Assembly: GCA_018350325.1 (NCBI GenBank)
Contig: JAEVLN010000005.1
Location: forward strand, 3,942,393 to 4,006,392
Direction of reading: 5' to 3'
Length of the DNA: 64,000 nt
Source of the DNA: Globodera rostochiensis
Taxonomy: Eukaryota; Nematoda; Chromadorea; Rhabditida; Heteroderidae
The position numbers and the translations under genes are program-made. The notes under the pieces are model-generated. The model saw only the letters and a list, made by a program, of their open reading frames with translations. It did no database searches and was not told the origin of the DNA. Position 1 is the stretch's first letter. Every line of letters begins with the position of its first letter. Shown piece by piece: positions 42,640 to 53,138 of this stretch.

Positions 42640-43326
42640 ACAGCGGATTTTCATGTTTTAACATGTTTTTTTGCAGAATAAGGGATCATGAGAGAAGCCC
42701 AAAAATAGCATTCATTTCAAAAAATTTTAGAATTAGAGCGACTTTTTAGTCCATATAAATCCATATTTTGGCTTTTTTGAGAATAAATCCATATTTTAAG
42801 CATTTTTGGTCAAAAATTCAAGAAAATTCGGACTTTTTCCGAAAATTTCTTAAGAAAAATGCATTAAAACGGAAAATATATCCCTAAACAAAAAAATTTT
42901 TCGAACCAAAAATGCACCCCTAAAAACTGACTTTTTCTTTGACCAAAAATCCACCAGTAAAGATCGACATTTTCCCTAAAAAAGTTTTTATCATATTTTT
43001 TATAAAATTTTCCAAAACAAATGAAAAATAGACATTTTCTATTCTGAGAGAAAAATTAAAAAATGACAAATTTTGAAGGGTTTTACGCCTAAATTGACTG
43101 GATTTTGTGAGTTTTCGCACTTTTTTTTTTAGTCCATATTTTGGCACTTTTTGGAGGTTTTTAGTCCATAAAGTCCATATTTGAAGTTTTTTAGTCCATA
43201 TAAATCCGCTCTCTACTGATATATACCTAATTTATCATGTGTTCCCATTGTTCTTCCTTGTACGTTGTTGTATCTTGTTAATGTTTCTGAATCCCTTATT
43301 ACAAATTTCTTTCGTTTTGGGAATTT
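42640..43326. other. AT-rich repeat DNA, no gene seen
   Basis: Multiple short echoes of TAGTCCATATTT (42740-43200) and the ACTTTTTCTTTGACCAAAAA segment shared with about 6260. Confidence 0.4.
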
Positions 43327-43563
43327 TTATTGGCTTAATGTAACACCAAATTTTCGGATCGTGTCAAATACCACCACATTCATGTTGTTTCTTCGGGTTA
43401 AATCCGTAGGTTTTGTCACACCTCCCATGCTGTATAGAGTAATAACACCTGACCTTACACTCAAAAGTATGTCCAGTGGTTGTTCTTTAAAAATATTGGC
43501 ACATTCATTTATATTTCTTGTTGATTTTTTTGGTTTTGCTTTTAAAAATATTTTGTTTTTGTT
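43327..43563 (-). CDS. Unassigned 78-codon coding-like fragment
   Basis: The minus frame reads KKSTRNINECANIFKEQPLD, ILLSVRSGVITLYSMGGVTK and RRNNMNVVVFDTIRKFGVTL to a TAA at 43327; there is no ATG at its beginning. A possible continuation in another frame (KIPKTKEICNKGFRNINKIQ) extends to about 43220. The composition is convincing but the family is unknown. It may be a mobile-element remnant. Confidence 0.35.
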   Translation of the reverse strand, partial: NKNKIFLKAKPKKSTRNINECANIFKEQPLDILLSVRSGVITLYSMGGVTKPTDLTRRNNMNVVVFDTIRKFGVTLSQ

Positions 43564-43769
43564 CTATGCAATAGGGTCTTCCTATTCATAGATTTAGAAA
43601 TAATTTTAATTAGTCCCTATTTATTTTTTATTTTAAATTATTTATACTTATGGGGTGGGGTATAAGGCGATGCAGTCACACACACACACAAACACACATT
43701 TACTGATTTTTGATGGGGTGGTAGTTGGCAACCTGGAAAGATAATTTTTAATAGTTTGCGTTGCTTGCG

Positions 43770-43945
43770 AAATCAGAATCCTCCTCGCACAGAGTCTGAT
43801 CACTCTGGACAAATTCAAAAAAGAAAGAATGGAAAAACTAAAAGAATATTGTGAAATCAAAAGAAGATTTCGAAATAGCCGAGAAGTTAAATATTGAGGG
43901 AAGAACATTGAGAACATGGAAAAGGGAATAATTATTAAAATATTT
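43770..43945 (+). pseudogene. SVH scrap: repeat end fused to a divergent HTH-like module
   Basis: It begins inside a repeat unit (AGAATCCTCCTCGCACAGAG, ACTCTGGACAAATT). Then comes MEKLKEYCEIKR with a one-base shift to DFEIAEKLNIEGRTLRTWKR, which follows the family's last-module pattern but is strongly divergent in bases. Confidence 0.5.
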
Positions 43946-44133
43946 TCATTTTTGCTATTCACAATCGATCGTTATTTTATAAAATGATTATTATTGTAGA
44001 AACATATTTACATGTCAGGAATATTGATTCGGGTGCTATCATTATTAAAAGATATATTTATAATAAATACCCATTTAAATTGAGCTGTCATTTATTACTT
44101 TCAATCATTTTTTCAAAGCTAAATAATTATTAA

Positions 44134-44781
44134 TAGGGAACGGATTTTTATGTTTTTACATATTTTGTATGCTTATATGTTCTGAAAAATACGGCCCAAA
44201 AATAGCCTTTTCGCGTTGGTTTGAGCTTTTTTGGTCAAGTTTAAAAAAAACATATTTTGCATATTTTGGGCTTCCTGCATATTTTTTACATATTTTGGGG
44301 TTTTGAGCATATTTCGAGCATATTTTGGCATTTTTGACCAAAAATTTGAAAAAATGCACACCAAAACCATTGATTTCTGGCTGATTTGAAAAATAATTCA
44401 TCTTTAACTACGGACTTTTAGTCATTTTTGAAAAGAAAGCTTAAAATTGAACTTTTGCGTAAAAAAATAAATATAAAATGTCGGCGCTGAAATGGATTGG
44501 CGCTGAGATGGCCAAATGGCGATGAGCTGGCCTGACGGTTAAAATTCCGAAACTTTTTTCAGATTTGTTCAACTTTCCAAAAATACCAAAAAAATATGCG
44601 AAAAGGTTTTAAATCTACTTATTTATACGTTAAAAGGAGAAAAAATTAAGTAGTAAGCAAATTAGTGCACTAAAAGTGCCATTTTCGGTGCATATTTTGG
44701 CATTTTTGGTGCATATTTCGGCATTTTTGGCATATTTTGGTGCATATTTGGCCATTTTGGGGCATATCGGTCCGATCCCTA
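44134..44781. mobile_element. 648-bp hAT-type MITE upstream of SVH copy 15
   Basis: Same terminal sequences as the element at 15504 (TAGGGAACGGATT; CGGTCCGATCCCTA). Target duplication ATTATTAA/ATTATTGA (7 of 8) at 44126-44133 and 44782-44789. It lies within the conserved AAATAATATTTATTAATATT block of the class A 5' region. Confidence 0.8.
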
Positions 44782-44915
44782 ATTATTGATATTTAAAATT
44801 TTTAATTTTTATCTTAAATTTAAGAAAATTTTTGAGTAAAATTCTTCAAAAACAAATTGACAAATTTTTCCATATCGAATTTTCCGTTTAAATTATTAAA
44901 TTAATTGGAATTCAA

Positions 44916-44922
44916 TATAAAA
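44916..44922 (+). promoter_or_regulatory. TATA box of SVH copy 15
   Basis: TATAAAA lies 36 bases before the ATG, followed by TCACTAAATTCAGAAG. Confidence 0.5.
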
Positions 44923-44957
44923 GTCACTAAATTCAGAAGTTATTTTGTCCAAATAAA

Positions 44958-46102
44958 ATGGAAGAATTTTGGATTTTAATTTTGGTTGCATTCTTTACAA
45001 CAAATTCACTCAAAAAAGCCGAATCCGTAAAATTGGAACTCAAAACCTTTGATGAAATATTCGGAGAAGGCTGGTGGGACAAAGGTGAAGCCGCCGAAGA
45101 TTTGAAAACGCCGGCGCCAACAAACTTTGGACAAAATGTCCATCACCAAATCGACCGACAGAACACCGAAATTGGACAAATTGAACCCAATTCAACTGAT
45201 CACCTTGGACAAATTGAACCCAATTCAACTGATCACCTTGGACAAATTGAACCCAATTCAACTGATCAGCTTGGACAAATTGAACCCAATTCAACTGATC
45301 ACCTTGGACAAATTGAACCCAATTCAACTGATCAGCTTGGACAAATTGAACCCAATTTAACTGATCAGCTTGGACAAATTGAACCCAATTCAACTGATCA
45401 GCTTGGACAAATTGAACCCAATTTAACTGATCAGCTTGGACAAATTGAACCCAATTCAACTGATCAGAATCCTCCTCTCACAGAGTCTGATCACTGTGGA
45501 CAAATTAAACCCAATGCTGAAGATGAGCGAAAGCGTAAAATTATTGACAAATTCCACGCAATGAAAGACGAATTTAAGCAAAAAGGGAAAAATACGACAA
45601 AAGAATGGAATCAAATTGAGGAGGAAATTGCTAAAGATTTAAAAGTCAGTCGCAAAAAAATATATAAATGGAAAAAAGAATTTGGCCTAAGTCGAAAAGT
45701 GTTCTATGAAAAAGAAGAACATAAACATTTGGTGGAGAAATTTGATCAGAGAAAAGCCGAGTTAAAGCGGGACGGATTCAAAAACTCTTATAAGCACGAA
45801 ATTGATGAAACTGTCGCAAAAGAGTTGGGCCTCAATTTTAAAACAATTTACGCTTGGAAAAGTGAACTTGGCCAAACCAGTGAGTATTTCGAACCCAAAT
45901 TTATTAATATTAATTAAAAATCATTACAGAACCAAACCATAAACACTCCCACAGCGAACAAAAGGAATTGATAAAACGTTATTATGAAATTAAGGACCAA
46001 AATCCTAAAAGTATTGACAAAGATATTGCCAAAATGTTGAAAATTGGAAGCGCCACTTTGGATAGATGGAAAAGGCAATTTATACGGCAGCATTTCATTT
46101 AA
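44958..46102 (+). CDS. SVH copy 15: longest repeat run (nine units), 364 aa
   Basis: Exon 1 is 44958-45879, the intron 45880-45929 (50 bp) and exon 2 45930-46102. Residues about 73-170 hold nine tandem units: eight short 33-base ones (GQIEPNSTDHL or DQL) and one long one, followed by a partial unit (GQIKPNAED). Seven units carry NST and two NLT, so all nine keep an N-glycosylation sequon. The rest follows the common plan: signal peptide MEEFWILILVAFFTTNSL, FDEIFGEGWW, then modules at about 190-245, 252-307 and 315-360. A one-base deletion (CAGCATTTC for CAGCAATTTC) ends exon 2 right after IRQHFI; the lost tail (SVDGLSVEENAAANVQ) is still present in another frame downstream to about 46190. Confidence 0.8.
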
Positions 46103-46517
46103 TTTCTGTCGATGGACTTTCTGTGGAAGAGAATGCCGCGGCAAATGTTCAGGAAATTGAGAATTCGAATTCGGGAAAGATTCGAATGGCCAATGATTTA
46201 GATATAGTAACATGTTCACCTATCTTGACTTTTCCCCGTTCCCGTTCATTTTTCTTGGCGATCAGTCAAGTGAAAGTGTAAAATATTTCCAAATTGCTTC
46301 CATTTATGTATCTGACAAAACAAAAAAATTGATATATTACAGAAAAATTGCTAATCTCTATGATCGACCGGCGAAAAAATGTTATGTATGAGAATCAAAC
46401 TATTTTTGCTAATGTAATGGATCCTGTTTTTCAAAAAAAAATTGTACGAAATTTCCACTTTTTATGGGATTCTGACATTATTTTTAAATTAAAAATCCAA
46501 TCGTTAGGGGTGTAATA

Positions 46518-46895
46518 CGGTACACCACGATTGGGCGCGCACGACTGGGCGCCGGCAAGTTTTTCGTTATAACTTTGTTCAAAGTCAACCAAACCAAACA
46601 TTCTTGGTATCATTCGAAAGCATGTAATAAGTAGAAGCTTACAAAGGCAAAAGCTAAGCGATTCGACTTAAACAAAGAAAGTTATGACGTCACTACGACA
46701 ATAATGGCAATTTTCACAGGTTTTAAACCTATAATATTGTGTAAAGACGAATCGGTTAGCTTTAGCTTGATCAAAGCTTCAGCATACTGAGAGCTTTTGT
46801 ATGATACCAATTTTGTTTGTTTTGCTTCGGGCGCCGATTCGTGCCGGCACCGAACGTGCCGGCGCCCAATCGTGCGCGCCCAATCGTGGTGCTCC
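46518..46895. mobile_element. 378-bp MULE-like MITE
   Basis: The ends are inverted repeats of nearly 40 bp (CACCACGATTGGGCGCGCAC inward from the left, its complement inward from the right). GGTGTAATA is present exactly on both sides (46509-46517 and 46896-46904), a 9-bp target duplication typical of Mutator-like elements. No coding capacity. Confidence 0.8.
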
Positions 46896-46904
46896 GGTGT
46901 AATA

Positions 46905-47934
46905 TTGCGCTGAATTGCGGTAGCGATAGCGATAAGCGATAAACCCATTTTCCAATGCGGTAGCGGTATGCGGTATGAGATATGCCCAAAAAAGCCGATA
47001 AATGCGGTAAATACTTCGCGGTTGCGGTAGCGGTTCCCATTCCTGGTATAGAGAAAGGGATAATAAATTAAACAAATTCTTTAAAAGACTCTTTTAGTAG
47101 GGTTGTCGGTTCCTGGGAATTCTTCGGTCCGACCGTACCGAACCGGAGAACCGACCCGAAATTTTCATAATAAAAATCAACAGTTTTATCAGTCTGAAAA
47201 CAAATATTTTGTTCACGGTGCTAAATTGCAAATTCACAACTTTTCCCTTTTTCGGAATTTCCGCACGGATTTCATGCCTATTCGGCATCTGAAATTCGAA
47301 TATATTACATTCTATTTTCATTAAAATCCCAAATTAGTCATTACATACCCAATTTGTGCCGTAATTTTTGGTCACTAAGCGATGGAGTAAAGGTGATTTA
47401 GCAATGAAAATGGAAGATTATGAACGGCATAAAATCCGCGACATCGCTTGTCAAATCTTTCTTTTTTGATTTTGCAAAAATTGGGCATAACATTGTTTGA
47501 ATGGTTATCTGCTAAAAATAAGTAAAACACTGGTTGCGAATTGCTTTTCATGTTTTTGTTCTAGGTGCTTCCAGAACATTGAGGTATACCCATCTTTGGC
47601 AATAGGAAGATTCAGTAATTACAAGAAATGGAATTCTTTCCTTGTTTAAAGTGGCCCCAAATTTTGCTCATTTTTTTGGAAATTCTAAAAGTCTGAAACT
47701 GCAGTTTAAAAATTATCTAATAATGTCAAATCGCAAAAACATTTTTTCGACATCCAGCGCATTTTAACATATAACGAAGACAAGAGTGGCATAAGGCATA
47801 ATGATTGCAAAATATTTAAATTGACAACGAGTATCATGGGACCGAACCGGGGCTTTTCGGTCCGACCGAACCGAACCAAAGAACCGAACCGAATCTCAAA
47901 TTCTCTGAACGCCCCAGTCGTAAACACCATTCCA
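46905..47934. other. MITE debris, no gene seen
   Basis: 46910-47045 is a GCGGTAGCGATAG-rich segment ending GGTTCCCATTCCTGG, like a hAT-type end. 47100-47160 and 47835-47890 contain related CGGTCCGACCG/CCGAACCG segments, probably the two ends of another element. Confidence 0.4.
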
Positions 47935-48238
47935 AATTTACAAAAATAAAAAGTCCACCATCACCTCCAATCTAATCGTTAATCGCTGTATTGATATAGT
48001 AGATGGAATTGTCTCCCTCGCGAGCTGGTATCTGTCACGCTTCCCCAAACTTTCAAAGCTAAACTCTCTCTTTTTCTTAAAAGCTGCCCCGATCCAAACT
48101 CTCCGTGGCTCTAACAAAAATGATTGATCCAATTGTCTTGATGCCTTATATGTAATCCGCCCCCAGTGCCCATCATGTCAGTGATTTGCAATTATGCATT
48201 TGCTTTAATGCCGAATAAATAAATAAATAAATAAATAA
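47935..48238 (+). mobile_element. 3' end of a non-LTR retrotransposon (LINE)
   Basis: One plus frame reads RWNCLPRELVSVTLPQTFKA and then KLSLFLKS (about 48001-48085), the 'WN.LP..V..A.S...FK..L' C-terminus of LINE polyproteins. About 140 bases on, GCTTTAATGCCG is followed by six AATA-type repeats (48215-48238), the usual LINE tail. 5' truncation to about 300 bases is typical of such insertions. Confidence 0.7.
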
Positions 48239-48482
48239 ACCCTATCTTTTAGATCATCTTTTATCTTCGTAAAAGGATGCCTTAAACCAATATACTTTTT
48301 TGTTTTTTATCTCGCCCAAAACGTGGACACTAGACTTCGAGTTGCGGAAACATTGCCCACAATAGTAAAAAGTTGGTGCTGACACAAAAAAATTCACACT
48401 TTTCTTACAGATGGTGGATTATCGAATATGAAAAAAGTTAAATTTCTATAGATGCATTTGGTTTTTGTTTTGTTTTGTTTAG

Positions 48483-48566
48483 GCTTTTAAGGAGGTGGAC
48501 AACAATGAAAAAATCCTGCCATTCGTTGCCCGCGACGTATACGATTACAGACCTTTATGTTTTTAA
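48483..48566 (+). CDS. Possible terminal exon, 27 codons
   Basis: TTTTGTTTAG precedes an open segment, AFKEVDNNEKILPFVARDV then YDYRPLCF and TAA. The acceptor and composition are good but there is no partner exon; 48240-48480 contains no clear coding. Low confidence. Confidence 0.25.
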   Translation, partial: AFKEVDNNEKILPFVARDVYDYRPLCF

Positions 48567-49193
48567 AACCCGAACACGCAGAAAAATGTTAATTCGCTTG
48601 AACAAATCGATTCCAAAAATTCATTTCTATTAAATTTAATATTTGGCGAATTTTGTTGAATATTTATTGGAGGAAATGGCGACGCGGGACAAAATTCCAA
48701 AAATTGTTCAAAGAAAAGTCGTCCTGTAAAATTAGTTTTAATACGGATTTTGTTGACATAATATTTTTAGAATCAATTTCACGAAAATATTTTGGTGAAA
48801 ATTGGGTAAACATCGGAAACACCTATTTCAGTCCACACAACAGTTATACTAATCGAATTCGGGTATTCAAAACCGGGATCTGAATTTCTATTTTAACCGG
48901 GACAGTGATCGGGATTCCGAGAACTAGTATAATCCCGACCGATCCCGGTTGGTTTCCGATCCGTTTTATCAGAATTGCTAGTCATTTTGGGCACCAGAAT
49001 TCTGTTTTTTTTTTCTGGGTTTTAAAAGGGCCACCAGAATTCTGTTTTATGATTTTTGTTCTTGCAACCAGAATTTTGATCAATTAAGGGGAGGGGGAGG
49101 TCCGAGGTGCCGATAAGCGCCGCCGGGGAAATTTTTACAAAAATCGGCAATTTTTGTTAAGAAAATTGAAGCGAAAATACAGAAGACATTCAT
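48567..49193. other. No gene seen; SINE tail near the end
   Basis: The AT-rich frame at 48653-48883 is not recognisable. 48995-49075 has a direct repeat of CACCAGAATTCTGTTTT. 49101-49125 is a GGCGCC palindromic SINE tail. Confidence 0.4.
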
Positions 49194-50124
49194 TCAAATG
49201 CTCCACGAATTCGAGTTCCCAATTTGATGAACATTTGAGCCGGAGGCATTCACTTCCACAGAATCGACAAAATTTGGTTTAAATTGCTTTTTCCATCTAT
49301 TCAAAGTGCTTGCATCAATTTTCAACATTTTGGCAATTTCCTTGTCAATAATTTTAGAATTTTTGCCCTTAAATTCATAATAACGTTTCATCATTTCCTT
49401 TTGTTCGCTTTGGGAGTATTTATTTGGGGCTGTAAAAGAATTTTTATTAAAATTAATAAAAGAAATACTCACTGGTTTGGCCAAGTTCACTTTTCCATCT
49501 GTAAATTGTTCTAAACCCGAGGCCCAACTTTTTAGCGACAGTTTTATCTAATTCATTTTGAGAGTTTTTGAATCCGTCCCGTTTTAAATCGGCTTTCATT
49601 TGATCAAATTTTTCTACAAAATGTTTTCGTTCTTCTTTTTCATATAACACTTTTTGGCTTAAGTCTAATACTTTTTTCCATTTATATATTTTTTTGCGAC
49701 AGACTTTTAAATGTTTAGCAATTTCATTTTCAATTTGAGTTCTTTCTTTTGTTGAATATTTTCCTTTTTGCTTAAATTCGTATTTCATTGCGTGGAATTC
49801 GTCGATAATTTTACGTTTATCAGACTCGGTGAAAGGAGGATTCTGTTCAGTTGAATTGGGTTCAATTTGTCCAAGCTGATCAGTTGAATTGGGTTCAATT
49901 TGTCCAATTTGGGTGTTCTGTCGGTCGATTTGGTGATGGACATTTTGTCCAAAGTTTGTTGGCGCCGGCATTTTCAAATCTTCGGCTTCACCTTTGTCCC
50001 ACCAGCCTTCTCCGAATATTTCATCAAATGTTTTGAGCTCCAATTTTACTTTTGCGGCTTCGGCTTTTTCGAGTGAATTTGTTGCAGAAAATGCCACCAA
50101 AATTAAAATCCACAATTCTTCCAT
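49194..50124 (-). CDS. SVH copy 16: secreted repeat/HTH-like protein, two repeat units, 295 aa
   Basis: Exon 1 is 50124-49473, the intron 49472-49430 (43 bp, the shortest in the family) and exon 2 49429-49194, together 296 codons. The signal peptide is MEELWILILVAFSATNSL. Two units follow (one short, one long NPPFTES-type, with DKRKIIDE directly after, so the acidic linker is missing). Modules are at about 105-158, 165-217 and 225-270. Module 3 has lost a few residues in KQFKPNFVDSVEVN compared with KQFKRQQFHPNSVDG. The class A leader (AAATTCAGAGGTTATTTGG) is present upstream. Confidence 0.8.
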
Positions 50125-51713
50125 TTATTGGACCAAATAACCTCTGAATTTATGGGCATTTATATGAATTCCAATTAATTTATTAATTTTAACGGAAAAT
50201 TCGTCTCTCAAATATTTATTTAATGAATATTAAATATTCACAATTTTTACAAATATTAATAATATTATTTAGCTTTAATAAAAAAATGGTTGAAAGTAAT
50301 AAATGACAGCCCACAATTAAATGGGCATCCACATAAATCATATTCTTTAATCATATGGCTTAAATCTTTTTTAACCGGGACCAAATCAATATTCCAGACA
50401 TCTCGTAAATATTTTTCATCATTATTTTACAAGAATTATGATCGATTATGAATAGTCAAATAAAAAATAATTCTTTTGTAACTTTTTTATCAAAAATTTC
50501 TTAAAATGCCATAGTTTATCTTAGCCGTTTTGATGAAAATAGCTTTTCACACACACACTTTTCGACTACCCCTTAATTCGCCACCCTTGCCTGGGTCCTG
50601 TGCACAGTTGTTTTCTGTTTACAGTTGTCTGCGGAGAAAGGGGGTCATTTTTTGGTACTGAAATGTCTCTTTTACACTGGGACTCAGTCGGCCGGCATCC
50701 GAATGGTGTCTGATCGTGTCCCATCATATCTAGATCGATTTGTCTCGTCGAGAGCTTTCGAATGATACTAAATTTTGAGTAATTTTGCCCCTTTTTTAAT
50801 CAGTGGAAACTGAGTCCCCAGTCAAAAGACACTTCAGTCCCGGGTCTGCAACTCTTCAGGGAATGGTTGACCAACAAAATTTTTTCGGATTCTTATATTG
50901 CAGACCGAGAGGAGTCGATTTATATTTCGTTTAATTTTGAGTCTGGACCGTATGACCGATATTTGCCAAAAGTTTTTTTGTTTGGCACAAGAAAAGTCTA
51001 TTTCGGGAGAATACGATCGATTTTTAGTAGAAATATTTTTGGAAAATGAAAAAAGCGATTTTTAGAGGAAATTTTTTGAAATGAACGATTTTTTGGGAGT
51101 ATTTTTGATTTATTAGCATTTTTTCTTATGAAATTATTAGAAAAAATGCCGAAAAAAAGTTCAAAATAAAGCAAAATAGGCACTAAAGGTCCAAAAGTGC
51201 CATTTTAACGCAAAAAGGCTATTTTTAAGCATAGAATTAGCCTAAAAATAGTTAGGTATATGTTTATTTGAATATAAAAGTGATGGGATTTATTTGATTT
51301 CCCATTTTTTTTTTGTAGATTTAAAAAACAAGCGCCGGGAATTTTTCCATTTCGGCAATTCGGCATTTTGAATCTCAAGCAGTACCAGCAAAGCTTGGCC
51401 AGCCTTGATAAAAGTTACAGTGCCATTCTTGATTCTGGCACACTAATAATGTCCGCGCGCCCCCGGAGGGGCTGAGCGCAGAAAAAAACCCTTTTTCCAA
51501 TTTGAAAATTGTATATATATGCTCACAAGTTGTGCACAGTGTGAGGTATAAATTACAGAAAATTGCGTGCCGCATTTTTGAGGAACAAATTTTGAGGGGT
51601 GATCGATGGTCAGCGAACTGATCGTGAACCAATTCCATTCAATTCCCCCGCATTCCGTCCGTCCGTCCGTTTGTGCCGGACGCGGCGTGTTCATTGTCCT
51701 GCAAATCCCCAGC
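50125..51713. other. Upstream DNA of copy 16, then repeats; no gene seen
   Basis: 50125-50470 is the class A 5' region on the minus strand. 50800-50960 (AACTGAGTCCCCAGTC, ACACTTCAGTCCCGGG) is related to 17100-17215. 51110-51245 is the reversed copy of the repeat at 3905 and 14950. 51375-51720 has weak frames without recognisable features. Confidence 0.4.
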
Positions 51714-51968
51714 CTAAACAAAAAAAATTTGGATGAATGCTTTCAATAAATGCTCAATTTTTTGAATTTTTTTAAAAAGCGCGGCACCTCGGCCCCAGCC
51801 ACCGCCACGCCAACCGCCCCACGGACCACCGCCCCAACGACCGCTCCAGCCGCCCCAACGACCGCCCCACGGGCCACCGCCCCAGCCCCACTGGGCCGAG
51901 GCGTGGTCAACGAGCGCGCAAGCGCAGAACAACACGATCAAGGCGATCAGCAGAATGAGACGGGACAT
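51714..51968 (-). CDS. Small secreted Gly/Trp-rich peptide precursor, 84 aa
   Basis: The ATG at 51968 begins a textbook signal peptide (MSRLILLIALIVLFCACALV, cleavage probably after HASA at residues 22-25). The mature part starts QWGWGGGPWGGRWGG and continues with W, G and R (WSGRWGGGPWGGWRGGGWGR) to about residue 60, then a basic amphipathic tail (ALFKKIQKIEHLLKAFIQIF). An upstream in-frame ATG (52076) would put 36 hydrophilic residues before the signal peptide, so 51968 is preferred. Gly-rich secreted peptides of this size in nematodes include the NLP/CNC antimicrobial peptides; the resemblance is in composition only. TATAAAA lies at 52309-52303 on the same strand. The last 25 codons could instead be untranslated if a splice near GGCCGAGGTGCC is used. 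Confidence 0.65.
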   Translation of the reverse strand: MSRLILLIALIVLFCACALVDHASAQWGWGGGPWGGRWGGWSGRWGGGPWGGWRGGGWGRGAALFKKIQKIEHLLKAFIQIFFV

Positions 51969-52079
51969 TTTGCAATGTTTTTTTTGCTGGAAAATCAGCG
52001 TGAGACCGATTTTCGGGAACCAAAAACACCGGGATTTCCAGATTTGGGACGTTGGGTCTTGAATCCCGACCAGCACAAC

Positions 52080-53110
52080 TGTTTTAGAGGGGTGGATAGC
52101 CTCAAATCTTCATCTAAACCTGATCTTTGTGATCAGATCCAAGGCCAAGAGGGTCTGATCAATTTGATCGCACAACCTTCTGGATAAGATCACACGCTTT
52201 AATAGGGGGCTATAAACAAATTTTGGAAATCGTAAATCAGTGGCTTAAAACGGGGAAAAGCGAATTGAGATGAATGGATGTGAATGGAGATGGGCACCGT
52301 CCTTTTATAAGCGCTCGACAAAAGCGGCGGTGGCGGTTTGAAGGGCGTCGTATTTACGGCGTCAAAATAATGTTTGTACGGTGGGTGCCGCTCGAGGCGA
52401 CGACGGACGACACCGCCGATCGGTCATCCGCCCGATCGAAGTGATCATATGAGCAGCTGAACGCGCTGATGTCGTCGAGGCGTTCGGAGGATCATCCTGG
52501 AGAGATCCCCGATCGCAAAACAATATAATGGAGAGGCGATGGTTCAGGGATGACGGACAGCTGATCAGAAATTTTTTATCGGTGAAAAAGATAATGTGTG
52601 ATCAGGGAGGGAACAAAACGATGTTGAATTTTGTTCGGGCATGTCGGGGGAAGAAGAAGATTTGCTCCGGGGGCATGGGCACCCAATCGGAGCGGGGGGA
52701 TTTCGACGATCGGTACCGCCACCAACGGTCACAGGACTGATCGTATTTCGCGCACAATTACGCGCATCCATTTCAATGAAATCATAAATTTGATCGTTGT
52801 TTTTCCTTTCGTGGAGACACCATTTGCCGATGATCCCTTTTTTTCTCAAATTGTTCCATCATTCACTCTCCACAAATTGATCATTTGATTTGCTGCTTTG
52901 TTTTTTGGTAGAGAGATCATTTGCATCAGCATGCCCCCCCCACTCTTCAGAGTGATCATGATCAGAAAAAGGTGTTGAGGACCGATCGAGATTTTGGGAT
53001 TTTGGCCAAGAAGCTCGATTGGTCCGATCTTCGATTAGAATTGCAATTTTTTGATTTTTTTTTTTGGTTGAAACGTTTGTTGATCATTTGATAAATCGCT
53101 TTTTAATGGG
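52080..53110. other. GATC-dense, GC-richer spacer
   Basis: I count roughly 25-30 GATC tetramers in about 1.03 kb, several times the chance expectation. The region between the two non-SVH genes has no convincing coding frame (52528-52740 plus and 52849-52565 minus overlap). Confidence 0.4.
52303..52309 (-). promoter_or_regulatory. Candidate TATA box of the Gly/Trp-rich peptide gene
   Basis: TATAAAA on the minus strand, 335 bases before the ATG at 51968, in otherwise GC-richer DNA. It implies a long leader or an intron in the leader. Confidence 0.4.
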
Positions 53111-53138
53111 GCTTTTTGATCCATTCCTTCACACCATC

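Noticed and set aside
43678..43698. CA microsatellite
   Set aside because: Short and ordinary; not reported as a feature of interest.
45127..45360. Plus-frame LDKLNPIQLIS repeat ORFs
   Set aside because: Alternative frame of the same repeat, without a conserved start or continuation.
45040..45459. Minus-strand ORF made of NWVQFVQADQL repeats (also at 19664, 49851, 56543, 62330)
   Set aside because: It is the antisense of the SVH repeat; homologous plus-strand frames have a signal peptide, conserved splice sites and conserved modules, so this is a shadow.
44958..45500. CRISPR-like array because of regular 33-base repeats
   Set aside because: The repeats are contiguous, without spacers, lie inside a reading frame and are in eukaryotic DNA.
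47938..48132. Minus-strand ORF MDQSFLLEPRRVWIG
   Set aside because: Antisense to the LINE C-terminus on the plus strand, which has the recognisable WN.LP motif and AATA tail.
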